Shown here in pieces: positions 1 to 11,183 of a stretch of 64,000 nt of DNA. Numbering within the stretch: position 1 is the first letter of the stretch; every line of letters starts with the position of its first letter. The DNA is from Ciona savignyi (Eukaryota > Chordata > Ascidiacea > Phlebobranchia > Cionidae). The notes under the pieces are model-generated. The model was not told the origin of the DNA, did no database searches, and saw nothing but the letters and a program-made list of their open reading frames with translations. A program made the position numbers and the translations under genes. Location of the stretch: contig CH003390.1 in NCBI GenBank assembly GCA_000149265.1, positions 215,902 to 279,901 of the forward strand, in the 5' to 3' direction.

Positions 1-765
1 TGTTTTACCAGGAATATCATAGCATCACTAAGCTAAGGTTTTTACTTTTTGGTGTACCTGTTTTTATATGTTTTTTCTTATTTATACCTCTTTTTTTAAG
101 AGCGCATAAGATTTAAAACCCTGTACTTTAATCGCACAAGCTACAAGATCTCAAAAATCAGCTTTAGCTTAAACAATTTCAATGCACGTTTATGGAGCAT
201 TTTTGGATTTTTAGTTTATTCTACACATACTAGTATTGTATGTTAGCTTAAAGTACACATTAAACTAAATAATAATTTTAAGGTAATTGTCAACATGAAA
301 AAGATTCTAGTTATATCAACTTGGTCCATTTATCTTGATAATATTTTATTTATATGACACTAAGAACAAATCAGTCAAAAGTTTTGTTGAAACGTTTAAT
401 ATATGACTACAATATAACATGGCGCCAATATGCTTACCAGTATACCACAGTTACCGATAAAACTTAACAACCTTTGCACTATGTGTGAATAGCCACACAA
501 TCCAAGCCATATTACGCAATATTTGTTTTGATATAATGTGAACTTATCAGTGGATGGGTGTGGATGAGTGTTTTCAGCGGAGTGGTTGTTTATTTTCTGT
601 TATCACAGCATGGACATTGTTTCAACCTAATGGACACTGGTGATTTGTGTAAGAAGGAAGTGGCGATCTCTCCCAAAGCACATATCCCCACCTATCCTTC
701 CACCAGCCAACAAACAACCAACCCATACATAAACCCTGTGTAATCTCCACTTCTTACATCCATAG

Positions 766-3700
766 ACTGTCGTACCAGATCAACACGCTTGCAGTTCGTA
801 CGATGCTAGGTTTGTGCAGGAAGATAAAGAATCTTGAATCTCTCGTCCACATCTCCACAGGTTGGTGATTTAACCCTTTATTTATTAATTAAGCATTATC
901 ATACGCAACACACTGAAATAGCTTCAGTAACCCGACGGTGGGCGCGAGGTGATCTGACGATTACCTGTGTGTTAACCCCCTTGGTTTTCCTATTCACCGG
1001 GATAAACATAAATATCCTATCCTCCTATCCCTTTGTGTATTAATAAAGGATAAAGGTCACACTGGGAGCACTTTTCCTGTTTTTATTTCAGCACTATTCT
1101 TACCTTCCCAAAACACAATACCGAACAAACACCCCTAACCCCCATTTCAATAATGAACAAACCAACCCCTCACCCACCGCAGCTTATTCATTCTGCGATC
1201 GCAAGGACATCGGGGACGAGGTCTACAAGACCGGATGGAACTTCGACAAACTTCACTCTGCTATGCAGTGGATGAACGATGACATGCTGACCAAACTAAC
1301 CCCTGATATATTGCGAACCAGGTGGGTAAGGGTGATGGGGTTATAATGTGGTTGGATGGGGTAACCTGGGTGGAAATGTAGGTGGATTATAATATGGTTG
1401 GATGGGGTAACCTGGGTGGAAATGTAGGTGGGTGAGGGGGTTATAATGTGGTTGGATGGGGTAACCTGGGTGGAAATGTAGGTGGGTGAGGGGGTTATAA
1501 TGTGGTTGGATGGGGTAACCTGGGTGGAAATGTAGGTGGGTGAGGGGGTTATAATGTGGTTGGATGGGGTAACCTGGGTGGAAATGTAGGTGGGTGAGGG
1601 GGTTGTAATGTGGTTGGATGGGGGTAATCATGGTCAAATGCACCATTGCCTACTTCTAGCCCTCTAATATAAAGTTTTGTTTCAAATGATCTCAAAATGG
1701 GTCTAACATCATAATTTGTTATAGTTTCCTGTAAATTTCACTCCTGTCACCTATAATGTGTCCTTAACTTAACTTTACACATTATCACCAACATACTTTA
1801 ACATGCTGATGCACTTTGAGTTTAAACAACACCTGTCAAGTACATAAATACAAAATGACTTGCTATTGACTGGTTTTGATCCTACAACCATTGATTCACA
1901 GTTTGCGATTCTACCACATGAGCTACCCTGCCAAATTATATTACCACATTGTAACATTCAGGTTCTCTGGCTAATTTATGTATATTTTAAAACTCAACAA
2001 TTTTAATATTTTTAATTTTTCATAATAGATTTTGCATCCAAATTGAATATACAATACAGAACTTTTTTTATAGACATTGATTTTTTGCCTGCTTAACATA
2101 ATGAGTGTAGGTAAATATAAAACAATAAAATAACTATGTTAAAAAAATTTGAATAATAGACTAAGTTTTAACGTTTATTTAAATAAAAGTCGAATATGAT
2201 TTTATACATCTTATACATCAGTTTGTTATTACATACAGCTTAAATGCACAGGCTTTTTTGTTCCTGTGCTGTGATTTGTTTTATTTGCCGTTATTTAATA
2301 TTGGGGTAAAAAAAAACACACAAAAAAACAGTATAATGTTACATGAAATTAACAAGGTATGCACCAAGAAACCATTATCTATGTAGATGAATGTGTTCTT
2401 AGACGTATGCCAGCGTTAAAAACGCAATACGTGTCCTGTATAACACTAAAATCTCTTATTAGAAGTTAGAACCATGGTTGTGTACATTGTATGAGATATC
2501 CAAATAAAGCTAGATTTCTATTTACATTTGATTTATCTATGATCACGATCCAATTTTTGTTGACTCATCTCAAGCCGACTCGGCGGAAACGCCTCTAATC
2601 GCAAACATCACCAGACCGAACACGTACACCCTCACCAAGGCCTTCGGGGAGGAGCTAGTTGTGAAGGAGGGGCAGGGACTTCCCCTTTGTATTGTCCGAC
2701 CCAGTATTGTGGGGGCGACACATGCAGAACCAGTTGCTGTAAGTTTACCCTTGTTATTATTCTTTGTGATTATTTTTTTGTGCTTTCTTTTTTGTGCTTT
2801 CTTTTTTGTGCTTGTTTTTTGTGCTTGTTTTTTTGTGCTTGTTTTTTGTGCTTGTTTTTTTCATGCTAGTTTTTTTTGTGCTTGTTTTTTTGTGCTTGTT
2901 TTTTTTGTGCTTGTTTTTTTGTGTTTGTTTTTTTGTGCTTGTTTTTTGTGCTTGTTTTTTTTGCTTGTTTTTTCGTGTTTGTTTTTTCGTGCTTTTCTTT
3001 TTTGTGCTTGTCTTTTTTGTGCTTGTCTTTTTTGTGCTTGTTATTTTTTTTCTTGTAATTCGAAATTGTTGTGTCTTTAAAATAACAAACCACTTGACAT
3101 AACAAACCACATCAAACAATCATAATTACCAATAACATTATATACTGGACATCCTATCATATTCATGACCAACATTTTCTAGTAAATAAAAGTATTTTTA
3201 AAAATTACCAATTTGAAATAATAAATAAAACAATTTTTAAAATACCTTGTTCAAGTTAATAAATCTTATTTTCTATTAATAACCCTTTGAATAAATAAAT
3301 GGAACTGTCTCCCCATTTTTTCCTCTGAAACTTTAATACCTCAAAAAATGTATGACATTAAAATAATAATATTTTTATTGTATGCCTGTATGGTGTATGT
3401 GGATAAATCTGTTTTCCTAAGGAAAATATTATCACAAGGTCTGGCTTCAGAGGCAGATGTGTTTGTTTTGTTTCTTTAAGCTGGGTGAACTAATACTGGT
3501 CGTAGTTAATGATGTCAATAATAAAACTGGCGGAAATTGGATAATGCGGTTAAACAACTTTTTCCTACACTTCAATATAAACTCCAAAGTCATTACAGTT
3601 GGTTAAATATGAATTTGGCTGACATTTCTACTGTATATCTGGTACTATATGATGACCAATGAGTAAAATAATATTGCAGTTTCTAAGTTGTTTTCAAACG

Positions 3701-6700
3701 TAGCATGTATTTTTTTTGGATGTTTTTGTAAACTTATCTTTTAATTTTTTTCCTTGATGTTTTTAAAAATAGTACATAAATCCAATTGTTTATTAATGTT
3801 ATTATAAAAACCCCCTACATTGTGGTTTCCAGTAAGTAAAACTACTTCAAAAACACCCAGGGTTGGTGTTTTTATAACAACCATTATTTATAAGTCTCCA
3901 TACATAGTAAATTCCCAGTTAAGTGAATCCGCATTAAACAAAAAAACAAAAATTGTTGGGAAAAAATATTGATGATTTTATAAAAAAAAATATATACATA
4001 GCCAGTTCCTAGTTAGTGAATCCATTTTAAACACCCAGGGTTGTTTTTGCTCATTAATGTTATTATAAAAAACCATATACATTCGATTGTGGTTTCCAGT
4101 AAGTAAAATTACTTTCCCAGTAAGTGAATCCATTTCAACCTGCAGGGTTGGTGTTCCAACTTCAACGGAGCAACCGGGCTGTTCATCGCTTACGGGAAGG
4201 GTCTCCTGCGTTCGTTCTACGTGAAAGCAGACAACTGCATGGACATCATTCCTGCTGATCTCGTCGTCAACGGGATGGTGGCTGCTGCCTGGAGGAACGC
4301 TGTGTGTGGGGAATCCCCCAATTCACCCTCGATTGCTGCGACCCCTCTGATAGGTGGGTGATCGGCTGCGAGTCGTATTTCAGGATTATTAGTGTTTTGT
4401 TGTCTCCTATAATACTTAGCTACGAATCGTATAATACCTATAATACGACTTGTATAAAACTCAGCTTCGGTTCATCTTATACTTGGTCACACAAATTAAA
4501 TTTGTTGTGTTCTTATCCTTTATAAAGCTATTCTAAATTACAATTAAATAAAGCATGGGTATTAAGGGTACAAGATTAAAGTATACATATTGTGTGCGCA
4601 TCAAATCATGTGGCGCGCCATGAAAAAACCTTTTCAGAGTTACCGACTCCTGTAAAAATTTTCATGGCATAAAAAATCACCAAACCATCTTCCACAGATC
4701 GTAGATCGGATTCAGCGTTTTCGTCAGCTAGCGATCTTGCGGAATTGCAGACACTAGGGCGCGTGAGAGAGGAGGAATCCCCTGAGATGGAACTCCGACG
4801 ACGAACGATACCGATCTACAACCTGGTAGCAAGCAGCACCAACCCGATACCACTTAATAGATGGAGTAAGTTGACTTGTCAGCGATATATAAACCAAATT
4901 CTATTTAAAATTGTTTTTTTTTGACAAGCCCTTCATGGATTCGAAAATGCGTATTTAAGCACAACCTGTATTTGTAATGTTATGAGCAATCAAAACAAAA
5001 GTTATGAGTGTTGGCTTAGGTGGAGTGCAACCCCCAATATAAATACCCGCAGTAAACCCCACCATATACTCCTAACACCCCCCCTCCCGATATAACCCAA
5101 TACCACTTAATAGATGGAGTAAGCATAAGCAATCAAAACAATAGTTATGAGTGTTGGCTTTGGTGGGGTATACCCCCAATATCCCCCCTTGGCTTTGGTG
5201 GGGTATACCCCCAATATGCCCCCCTTGGCTTTGGTGGGGTATACCCCCAATATCCCCCCCCCCCCCCTTGGAGGTACCCGCAATAACCGCCCAGTATAAC
5301 CCAATAATCGCACCCCTCGTATATTCCCCAGGAACCCCTTCGAGTATTTCCCCAATAACTTCCCGATATACCCTCAATAACCCCCCCCAATTACCCCTTA
5401 TAACCAACCCCCATATATTCCAGACAACATAATGAGCACATCGTACGACAACTACCCACTCGATGCCTTCATGTCACCTGATCTTAACATTGTGTCAAGC
5501 AAGTAAGATCCATTCAATACCTTGTATAATAAGCACATGTGGCTATGCATGTGTACGGTGTGCCGTGCATTTGTGTGGGACGCGTGTGTGTTTAGATTTT
5601 TAGAAGTACTATTCAGAGTCAAACTTATATTTATAATTACTTCACACCAAATTTAAATAAAAATAGAGATATATTGCCCATCAATTCCATTCAGTCTTAT
5701 ACAATTGAGAAAAGTAGTACTCATGTTACCTTTACCCAATTCTTAACTTGGTAGTGTGGTAAATCAAGGATTACTTTAGTTTTTGCAATTATTTTTCTTT
5801 ATTTGTATATAACCTTGCTTAACTTCAATTTGATTTTTAACACTGATCACTTGATTTTTTAACTTCATGTTGGTTCTTTAAATATTGACGTCCTTTGTTA
5901 ATAATTGCGTCTGATACTTGAACCATTGATATTTGCAGACTGGTCTATCGTATTATGTTCTTCTTCAAGCAATACATCCCAGCTTACATATTCGATGCTG
6001 GGTTGATACTTATGGGAAGGAAGCCTATGTAAGTGTTGCATCATAAATGTCTTTGTGTGTACAAGTACAACAATTAGTTTTATTTGCTTTGTGGTCTAGA
6101 GGTATAACTGTAAAGTCTTAGACCGATGGGTGGCTGGTTCGATCTTCACTTCCAACACTTTTTGTCTTTAAGCAAGACACCTACAGGTTTATCTATCGCC
6201 AATAGATTTTAACCGAAGTGGCTGTATGCATACAAAGTGAGCTGTGTTAACATTATGTCATAAACAGTGTTTTTTCCATTAGATCCAAGCCCAACACACA
6301 GTTACATAGAAAATATGAACTATGTTATGCCATAAACGTTTAAAAAATTAAAGGCAAAAAAACTTAACATTAAAAATAACTCTTCTAAAAGTTTTAAAGG
6401 TTTTTGCTGATTTATAAGCATTCTGAAGTTAGTCACGTACCACCTGATAAAGGGTTCCTATCTAAATTAAATTATTTGTTAAACCTTTCAACATGAAAGC
6501 GACAATTTGTAGAAAGTTGGTTTGTAAGGAAAAAGCAGATCGATAGTTGGATGTAATTCCCTGTTATTCCCATAATGCAATGTGGCCCTCATAAACCCAC
6601 AAGTTTGACACCACTTGTATAAATCGAACCAGTTAAATAAATAAACATCGCAGCCAGCAGCTGGTTTCGATCTTGTGATATTTAGGCTAATTATCCGCTA

Positions 6701-9700
6701 CTGTATAAGCTAAGCAGCTCAACAAACACAACCTTTGTAAATCCTTTTAAAGTTTTTCGGAAATTTCTAAGCACGTATCACCTAAAAGCCTTTTGGTACA
6801 ATAAGGGAACCAATGAGTAAGACAAACATAAACCTCACAAGTCACCCCGACCATCCAGGTTGCTCCGATGGACCCAACGCGTCACCGGGACAATCGGAGT
6901 TCTCCAGTATTTCGTCACCAACCAATGGAACTGGGACAACAGTAGTTTGGTGCAACTGCAACGTCTCATGAGTGAGAATGATAGAAAGGTGAAAACAACA
7001 CGATTCTGTGTGTTATGTGGTAGTTTGGAAGGGCAACACTAAAAGGGGAAGAGGGAAGGAGGGAAACTGCTCAATAAAACTATGGAAATTAATTTAAACC
7101 CTGCCCTAAACACTAATCTTAACCCTAAAACTAACCCCAACTCCAACCCCATGTTTAAAACTGACTCTAATGCCCTAATCTTTATTTTAGTGTGTTTTCC
7201 TCCTTGCCACTTTCCCTCTTAGTTTTCCCCAGTTTAGAATAAAAACAAATAGAATGTTCTGGTGATATTCTTCCCTGTGTGTTGTGATGATGGGTGAAAT
7301 GCTATATTGCTATGTTTAACACAATAATCCATTAAGATGTAACCAATAATTCATTGAGATCTTTTAATTAATCTATATTAAAATCTACCCATTAACCATT
7401 AAAATCTACCCATTAACCATTAAAATCTACCCATTAATCCATTATTTCGTTTAAATCTACCCATTATCCATTGAAAATAGATTTACTGACTAACTTAACT
7501 CACAAGCTAGCATCTGGTTTCAATCCCATCACCTTTCATCTAACCACCCCACGTTACCATTAAACCAACCATCCACAATTATCCACCAGATGTTCAACTT
7601 TGACGCTTCAGTCATAGATTGGGAGCAATACATGGACAGTTATGCGAAGGGCACGAAGAAGTATCTGCTGAAGGAGGATCCTATGAACTACCCTGCAGCT
7701 CGCCGCCGTATACAAAGGTATCAAGTTGTATTGGGTGAATTGTGTGTGTGTGCAGACGTACGTGTGTGTGCGTTGCCGGTGTGTATAGCTACAACTGCTG
7801 CATATGGCAATACATAGTCAATGTTTTTGATCAATCCACTTACCAACCTATCTATTGCCAAGCAAACTAACCAAATTGGCCGAATACATAGAATTTAAGC
7901 TTTGTTAACCATGTTTTTAAGGTTAATCAAGAATTAAAAAAATATTAAACATATACCAGTGGATTAATGGGTTCTACTAAATTTAAGGAATGTTTCAATC
8001 ATACGCAACACACTGCAATTACTCCGGTAAACGGTGGACGCGAAAGGATCTGACAATTGTGTGTTAACCCCCTTGGTTTTCCCATTCACGAGGATAAACA
8101 TGAATATCCTGACCCATAGGCGCCGACTTTGCCAGAAACGATGGGGGGCGAAAATTTATATGACGTCATATTAATGAGTGTGACGTCATAAAACTAACTG
8201 CTTACGGTCATAGGCGTAAAGTTGTCCGTATTGTAGGCCATGCGGCAATTCGAAACCCGTTCGCGCGTGAACGCGAAAAAAAATTTCAGGAACACTTTTC
8301 CTAAGTAGACCGTAGCATATTAAAAACTATCTACCTCTCAGTAAGTTTTAATGCGCACATCGGCAGTTCAACTAACTTAGTAATTACAAAAAAACGTTTA
8401 ACAACGCTTTCGTTCGTCAAACGACGCTTTCGTTCTTAGGTCATTCCTCCCTTAGCTCACGTCAGACCACCGAACCTGGTGTCGGCATCCGACCTTTGAT
8501 CGGGGATCGGCCGATCTACGTAATCCTATAAAAATTCCTTAGCTTCCGGTTAGGGTATAATCGTCCGGTTTGCGGCCAAAGGACCGAGTTATAAAATAAT
8601 GTAATCGTCCCGACGTAAACCATTGCACTTTCGTTAGTCGCGTGGAATAAGTGGTGAAACAAATATTACACTCCAAAGGTGTATGTGCGCGTCTGGAAAA
8701 TCAAATGATCTCCGCAATTATAGGCGTATCTAAAAAGTAGTTTAAAAATCAATTTAGTTAGGGCAGGCATAGATTCAATAGGGCATTACCTACCGTAGCG
8801 GGATCTAATTAATCATTCTGTGAAACTAAATCATGCAAACAACAATAAATCATATTTTTAAACCTGAAAATTTTAATTGTGTGAAAAGCGTAAAATAAGT
8901 TTTAACGCAATTTTCGCTTTATGTTTTTAATTAATAACAGACTGTTTTAGCTAAAGAAACATAAGTGTACTCTCTCTTATCATTATCGTGAGCTTCCAGC
9001 GTTCGCACGTCATCAAAAAGATACACGCGTCTACTCATTTCGGCAAGGTGCAAGTTGGACCAAGGCCAAGCAATCCTTACTTACACGCTAAGCCGAAGAT
9101 TGCTTAATAAATAAAGTTAAAAGAATGGATTAGCTTTCCTAACTGTAAATAATACACTCGATACCGAATATAAAACTTTTGCTTGGAATATTTTTTAACT
9201 ACCTGATAAAAGCGTCTGGTTGTTTCTTAATTTGTTGTTTCATTGGAGCATATAATATTAAAACGCAATCGCCCTTGTATAATCACAGCGAAGGTGCGAT
9301 CAAATATATACGCAAAACGCTATATATCGATAATAATAATAAATATATCTATATATATTATATACGTTTTACCACAAACCGTGATTCAAAATTTTGTATG
9401 TTAAAGTTAAACTTTAGCTTTAGGTTAAGCTTGATCTGTGCAGTTAAGTAGTGTGAATAACCGTTTAATGGCTGTAAAGTTGAACTATATTTCTGTCATA
9501 GTTTTATTTTCGCGTCACAAAATAATCGTTTTTTGGACGCGTTTCAGATCGGATCTGCAAGGATTTTAGTGATCGTGAAAAATCCTGATCGCCAGAACAC
9601 TAGGAATTAACCTGCATGTTAACACAAAAAAACGCTTTGTTCTCCCATTGCGACGCTTGTATGTCTTGCGCAGTTGAATTGTAGTGCAGATAGGCAATTA

Positions 9701-11183
9701 TTGTAGACGATCTGATGATCGAAACACGTAAAAATCAGGTGATGCTGCATATCCTGGCAAAATGCCAAGTTAGGCTGGCCTACTCTGCACGCGTCGTTGG
9801 CGCCATATATATTATATATAAATAATTTTTATATTTTTTTAAATCGTTCGGCCGTGCGACACGCTACTGCTTACGGTAAACTGACGCCATCTTTTTGAAC
9901 CTGTGTTGCACACGTTCACTGAAATTGCAAACGAGCTATTCAATTTATTGAAAAGGAACGAAAACATCGAAAAATCAACTACACAATAAACACAATCCTA
10001 ATGTGTTTATAAGAGCTTATCTGTCTAATTTGTCCACTACTTCTTTATGCGTACAAACAATGCAAGCGTGGTTACGTCGTTTTTGTATCATTGTGGTACG
10101 AAGTTACTCTTCACCACTGCTAAAGAGATGACAACTTAATTAAATTTCATTGTAATCTCCCCGAGCGCGTGCGGTTCGCCGGCGGGGCAAGCCCGAGCGC
10201 CGATCAAAGAATTACGTCTTAGCGCATCGAGTCGGAGTTCCGATCAAAGGCGTCGCGGATGTGCGTAGTAGCATAGTGACACCGGACGTTGTTATCACGC
10301 TGTTTTCTCTCTACGATGTCAGTACAAATTATAACAAACATGCAGAACAAATCGGAAAAAAACCCTTGGGGGGCGGCCCCCNNNNNNNNNNNNNNNNNNN
10401 NNNNNNNNNNNNNNNNNNNNNNNNNNNNNNNNNNNNNNNNNNNNNNNNNNNNNNNNNNNNNNNNNNNNNNNNNNNNNNNNNCATTGAATATTGCTTGTCG
10501 TTTTACAAATATTTAAAATAATAACAGCGACTAATCCACAGGAGTAACCTCCCATTGTGGTCCCGATTGCACGTTCACAACTTTCACTCAAAACGCACTT
10601 CAACGTCATATAGAATACATGCATACTGATGCTGTGAAGTAGGTCTTGGTTCTAGATAATATAATAGGATGAGATGGGATATTCATGTTTATCGCCGTGA
10701 ATGGAAAAACGCAGGGGGTTAACACACGGGCAATCATCAGATCACCTAGTGCCCCGCGTCCCCCCGGCCCGCCCCCCCCTGAGTCGGCGCCCGTGTTCTG
10801 ACCTATTTAGTCAGTTCCTTAAAACAATAAAAGTAGATTTAGTTATCACAAGTATTCAACGCATCAAAAAAATAACAATTTAGAATTCAAAAGTTTAGCT
10901 TAAATGAAAAGTTAAAATGTCAACTTTTGCATTAAAATTCCATGTCTGTTCTCTATATTATACTATTTCTATATCCAGGTTACGAATTCTCGGATATTGC
11001 TCCCAATGTCTCGTGTTCATGGCTGTCTGGCGCCTCCTTGTGCCTCGTAGTGCGATAGCGAAGAACTTGTGGCATCTCTTCATGTCACTCTGGTTCAAAT
11101 TCCTCCGATTCTTCCAAATATCGAGCACTTTGCACCGATCGAGCTTCTTCTCAAGGATCTTCTCGTCTGTGTCATCTTCCTGA
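766..11183 (+). CDS. Fatty acyl-CoA reductase, paralogue A (5' end off the window)
   Basis: NAD(P)H-dependent reduction of long-chain fatty acyl-CoA to fatty alcohol, a FAR1/FAR2-like step feeding ether lipids or waxes. Vertebrate relatives are peroxisomal, tail-anchored enzymes. Coding exons read from conserved splice sites: 766-860, 1183-1321, 2615-2738, 4146-4353, 4698-4865, 5424-5502, 5939-6028, 6859-6988, 7590-7717, 10979-11183. Phases join without a stop (454 codons plus stop). These match exons 4-13 of the two downstream paralogues; the exons with the Rossmann TGxxGFLG motif must lie upstream of the window. Seen here: HIST-AYSFCDRK, the catalytic YTLTK (Tyr-x-x-x-Lys) in the exon at 2615, IVRPSIVGA, and the C-terminal 'FAR_C/sterile' region (FNFDASVIDWEQY, GTKKYLLKEDP). 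The last exon encodes a hydrophobic segment and an arginine/serine-rich tail, resembling the vertebrate FAR C-terminal anchor. A Ser/Glu/Arg-rich insert (exon at 4698) replaces a short loop. The 3.3-kb last intron holds a transposon-like element and an assembly gap, so the terminal exon link rests on homology and phase. Confidence 0.9.
898..1031 (+). mobile_element. Long SINE, 3' half
   Basis: Body (GTAACCCGACGGTGGGCGCG) and tail (AAATATCCTATCC) of the about 290-bp tRNA-SINE, in the intron after the FAR A exon 766-860. Confidence 0.85.
1322..1627. repeat. 54-bp minisatellite starting at a 5' splice site of FAR A
   Basis: Five to six tandem units, period 54 bp (one unit 46 bp), consensus built around GGTTATAATGTGG and GGGTAACCTGGGTGG. 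The array begins at the donor GTGGGTAAG of the exon ending at 1321; most units repeat the donor-like GTGGGTGAG. The reverse-strand open frame across it (repeating HYNPLTHLHFHPGYPIQP) is just the repeat being open, not a gene. Confidence 0.95.
1867..1935 (-). mobile_element. tRNA-like SINE head, third type
   Basis: On the reverse strand: GGTAGCTCATGTGGTAGAAT (A-box-like) and GGTTGTAGGATCAAAACCAG (B-box-like), about 35 bp apart. The anticodon arm is not clear, so this is a SINE head rather than a tRNA gene. Confidence 0.4.
2765..3050. repeat. T6GTGCTTG microsatellite/minisatellite in FAR A intron
   Basis: About 20 degenerate units of a 12-15 bp repeat (TTTTTTGTGCTTG) starting about 25 bases after the donor of the exon ending at 2738. 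It gives long open frames on both strands with low-complexity proteins (Phe/Cys/Leu/Val or Lys/Thr rich), which are not genes. The RNA would be strongly U-rich. Confidence 0.92.
4986..5262. repeat. Local duplication and 35-36 bp minisatellite after FAR A exon 4698-4865
   Basis: The segment TACCACTTAATAGATGGAGTAAG, spanning the exon end and donor near 4848-4870, recurs at about 5101-5123. The sequence AATCAAAACAAAAGTTATGAG near 4990 recurs near 5130. Three units of 35-36 bp (GGCTTTGGTGGGGTATACCC) follow at 5156-5262. The second donor copy has no exon body in front of it. Confidence 0.85.
6087..6150 (+). mobile_element. tRNA-like SINE head, fourth type
   Basis: GTGGTCTAGAGGTATAACTG followed by GGTGGCTGGTTCGATCTTCA looks like pol III A and B boxes. 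A possible relative lies near 26050-26110. Confidence 0.4.
7039..7222. mobile_element. MITE with about 30-bp inverted termini (G/A-rich ends)
   Basis: The left end CTAAAAGGGGAAGAGGGAAG is inverted-complementary to the right end CTTTCCCTCTTAG. The interior is rich in CTAACCC-like runs. Related copies occur at 37307-37491 and 37510-37671, and a partial one near 16420. The superfamily is not identified. Confidence 0.65.
7376..7470. repeat. Short tandem repeat, about 23 bp unit
   Basis: Three to four copies of ATTAAAATCTACCCATTAACC with decreasing identity, in the intron before the FAR A exon at 7590. Confidence 0.85.
7957..8110 (+). mobile_element. Long SINE, 3' half
   Basis: Body and GAATATCCT tail, cut on the right by the GGCGCCGACT-ended element at 8115. 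Confidence 0.8.
10382..10481. other. Assembly gap (100 N)
   Basis: Exactly 100 N, flanked by GGGGGCGGCCCCC on the left. The round size suggests an arbitrary gap of unknown true length. It lies in the last intron of FAR A. Confidence 0.99.
10672..10752 (-). mobile_element. Long SINE, 3' fragment
   Basis: Reverse-strand tail and body (GGATATTCATGTTTATCGCC; GGGGGTTAACACACGGGCAA) just before the GC-rich right end of the 8115-10797 element. Confidence 0.75.

Larger units (their letters stand above)
8115..10797. mobile_element. Candidate DNA element with GGCGCCGACT inverted ends in the last FAR A intron
   Basis: The left end (CATAGGCGCCGACTTTG, then GGGGGGCG) and right end (CCCCCCCTGAGTCGGCGCC) are inverted relative to each other. 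CTGACC flanks both sides (8109-8114 and 10798-10803), a possible 6-bp target duplication. The interior is not like its surroundings: GC-rich blocks (near 8470 and 10160), no recognisable transposase, and a 100-base gap. It could be a non-autonomous transposon with missing sequence, or two unrelated insertions. Confidence 0.4.

Noticed and set aside
1341-1646. Reverse-strand 101-codon frame with HYNPLTHLHFHPGYPIQP repeats
   Set aside because: It is the translation of the 54-bp minisatellite; no homology, and it overlaps a splice donor of FAR A.
1867-1935. Possible tRNA gene on the reverse strand
   Set aside because: A/B-box-like spacing is right, but the acceptor stem is mismatched and the B box is changed (GATCAAAAC).
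2661-3119. Long Phe/Cys/Leu-rich (+) and Lys/Thr-rich (-) frames
   Set aside because: Products of the T6GTGCTTG repeat in an intron; only the first part (2661-2738) is FAR A exon.
5072-5432. Open frames on both strands with GGIPHQSQGG or WWGIPPI repeats
   Set aside because: 35-bp minisatellite read in several frames.
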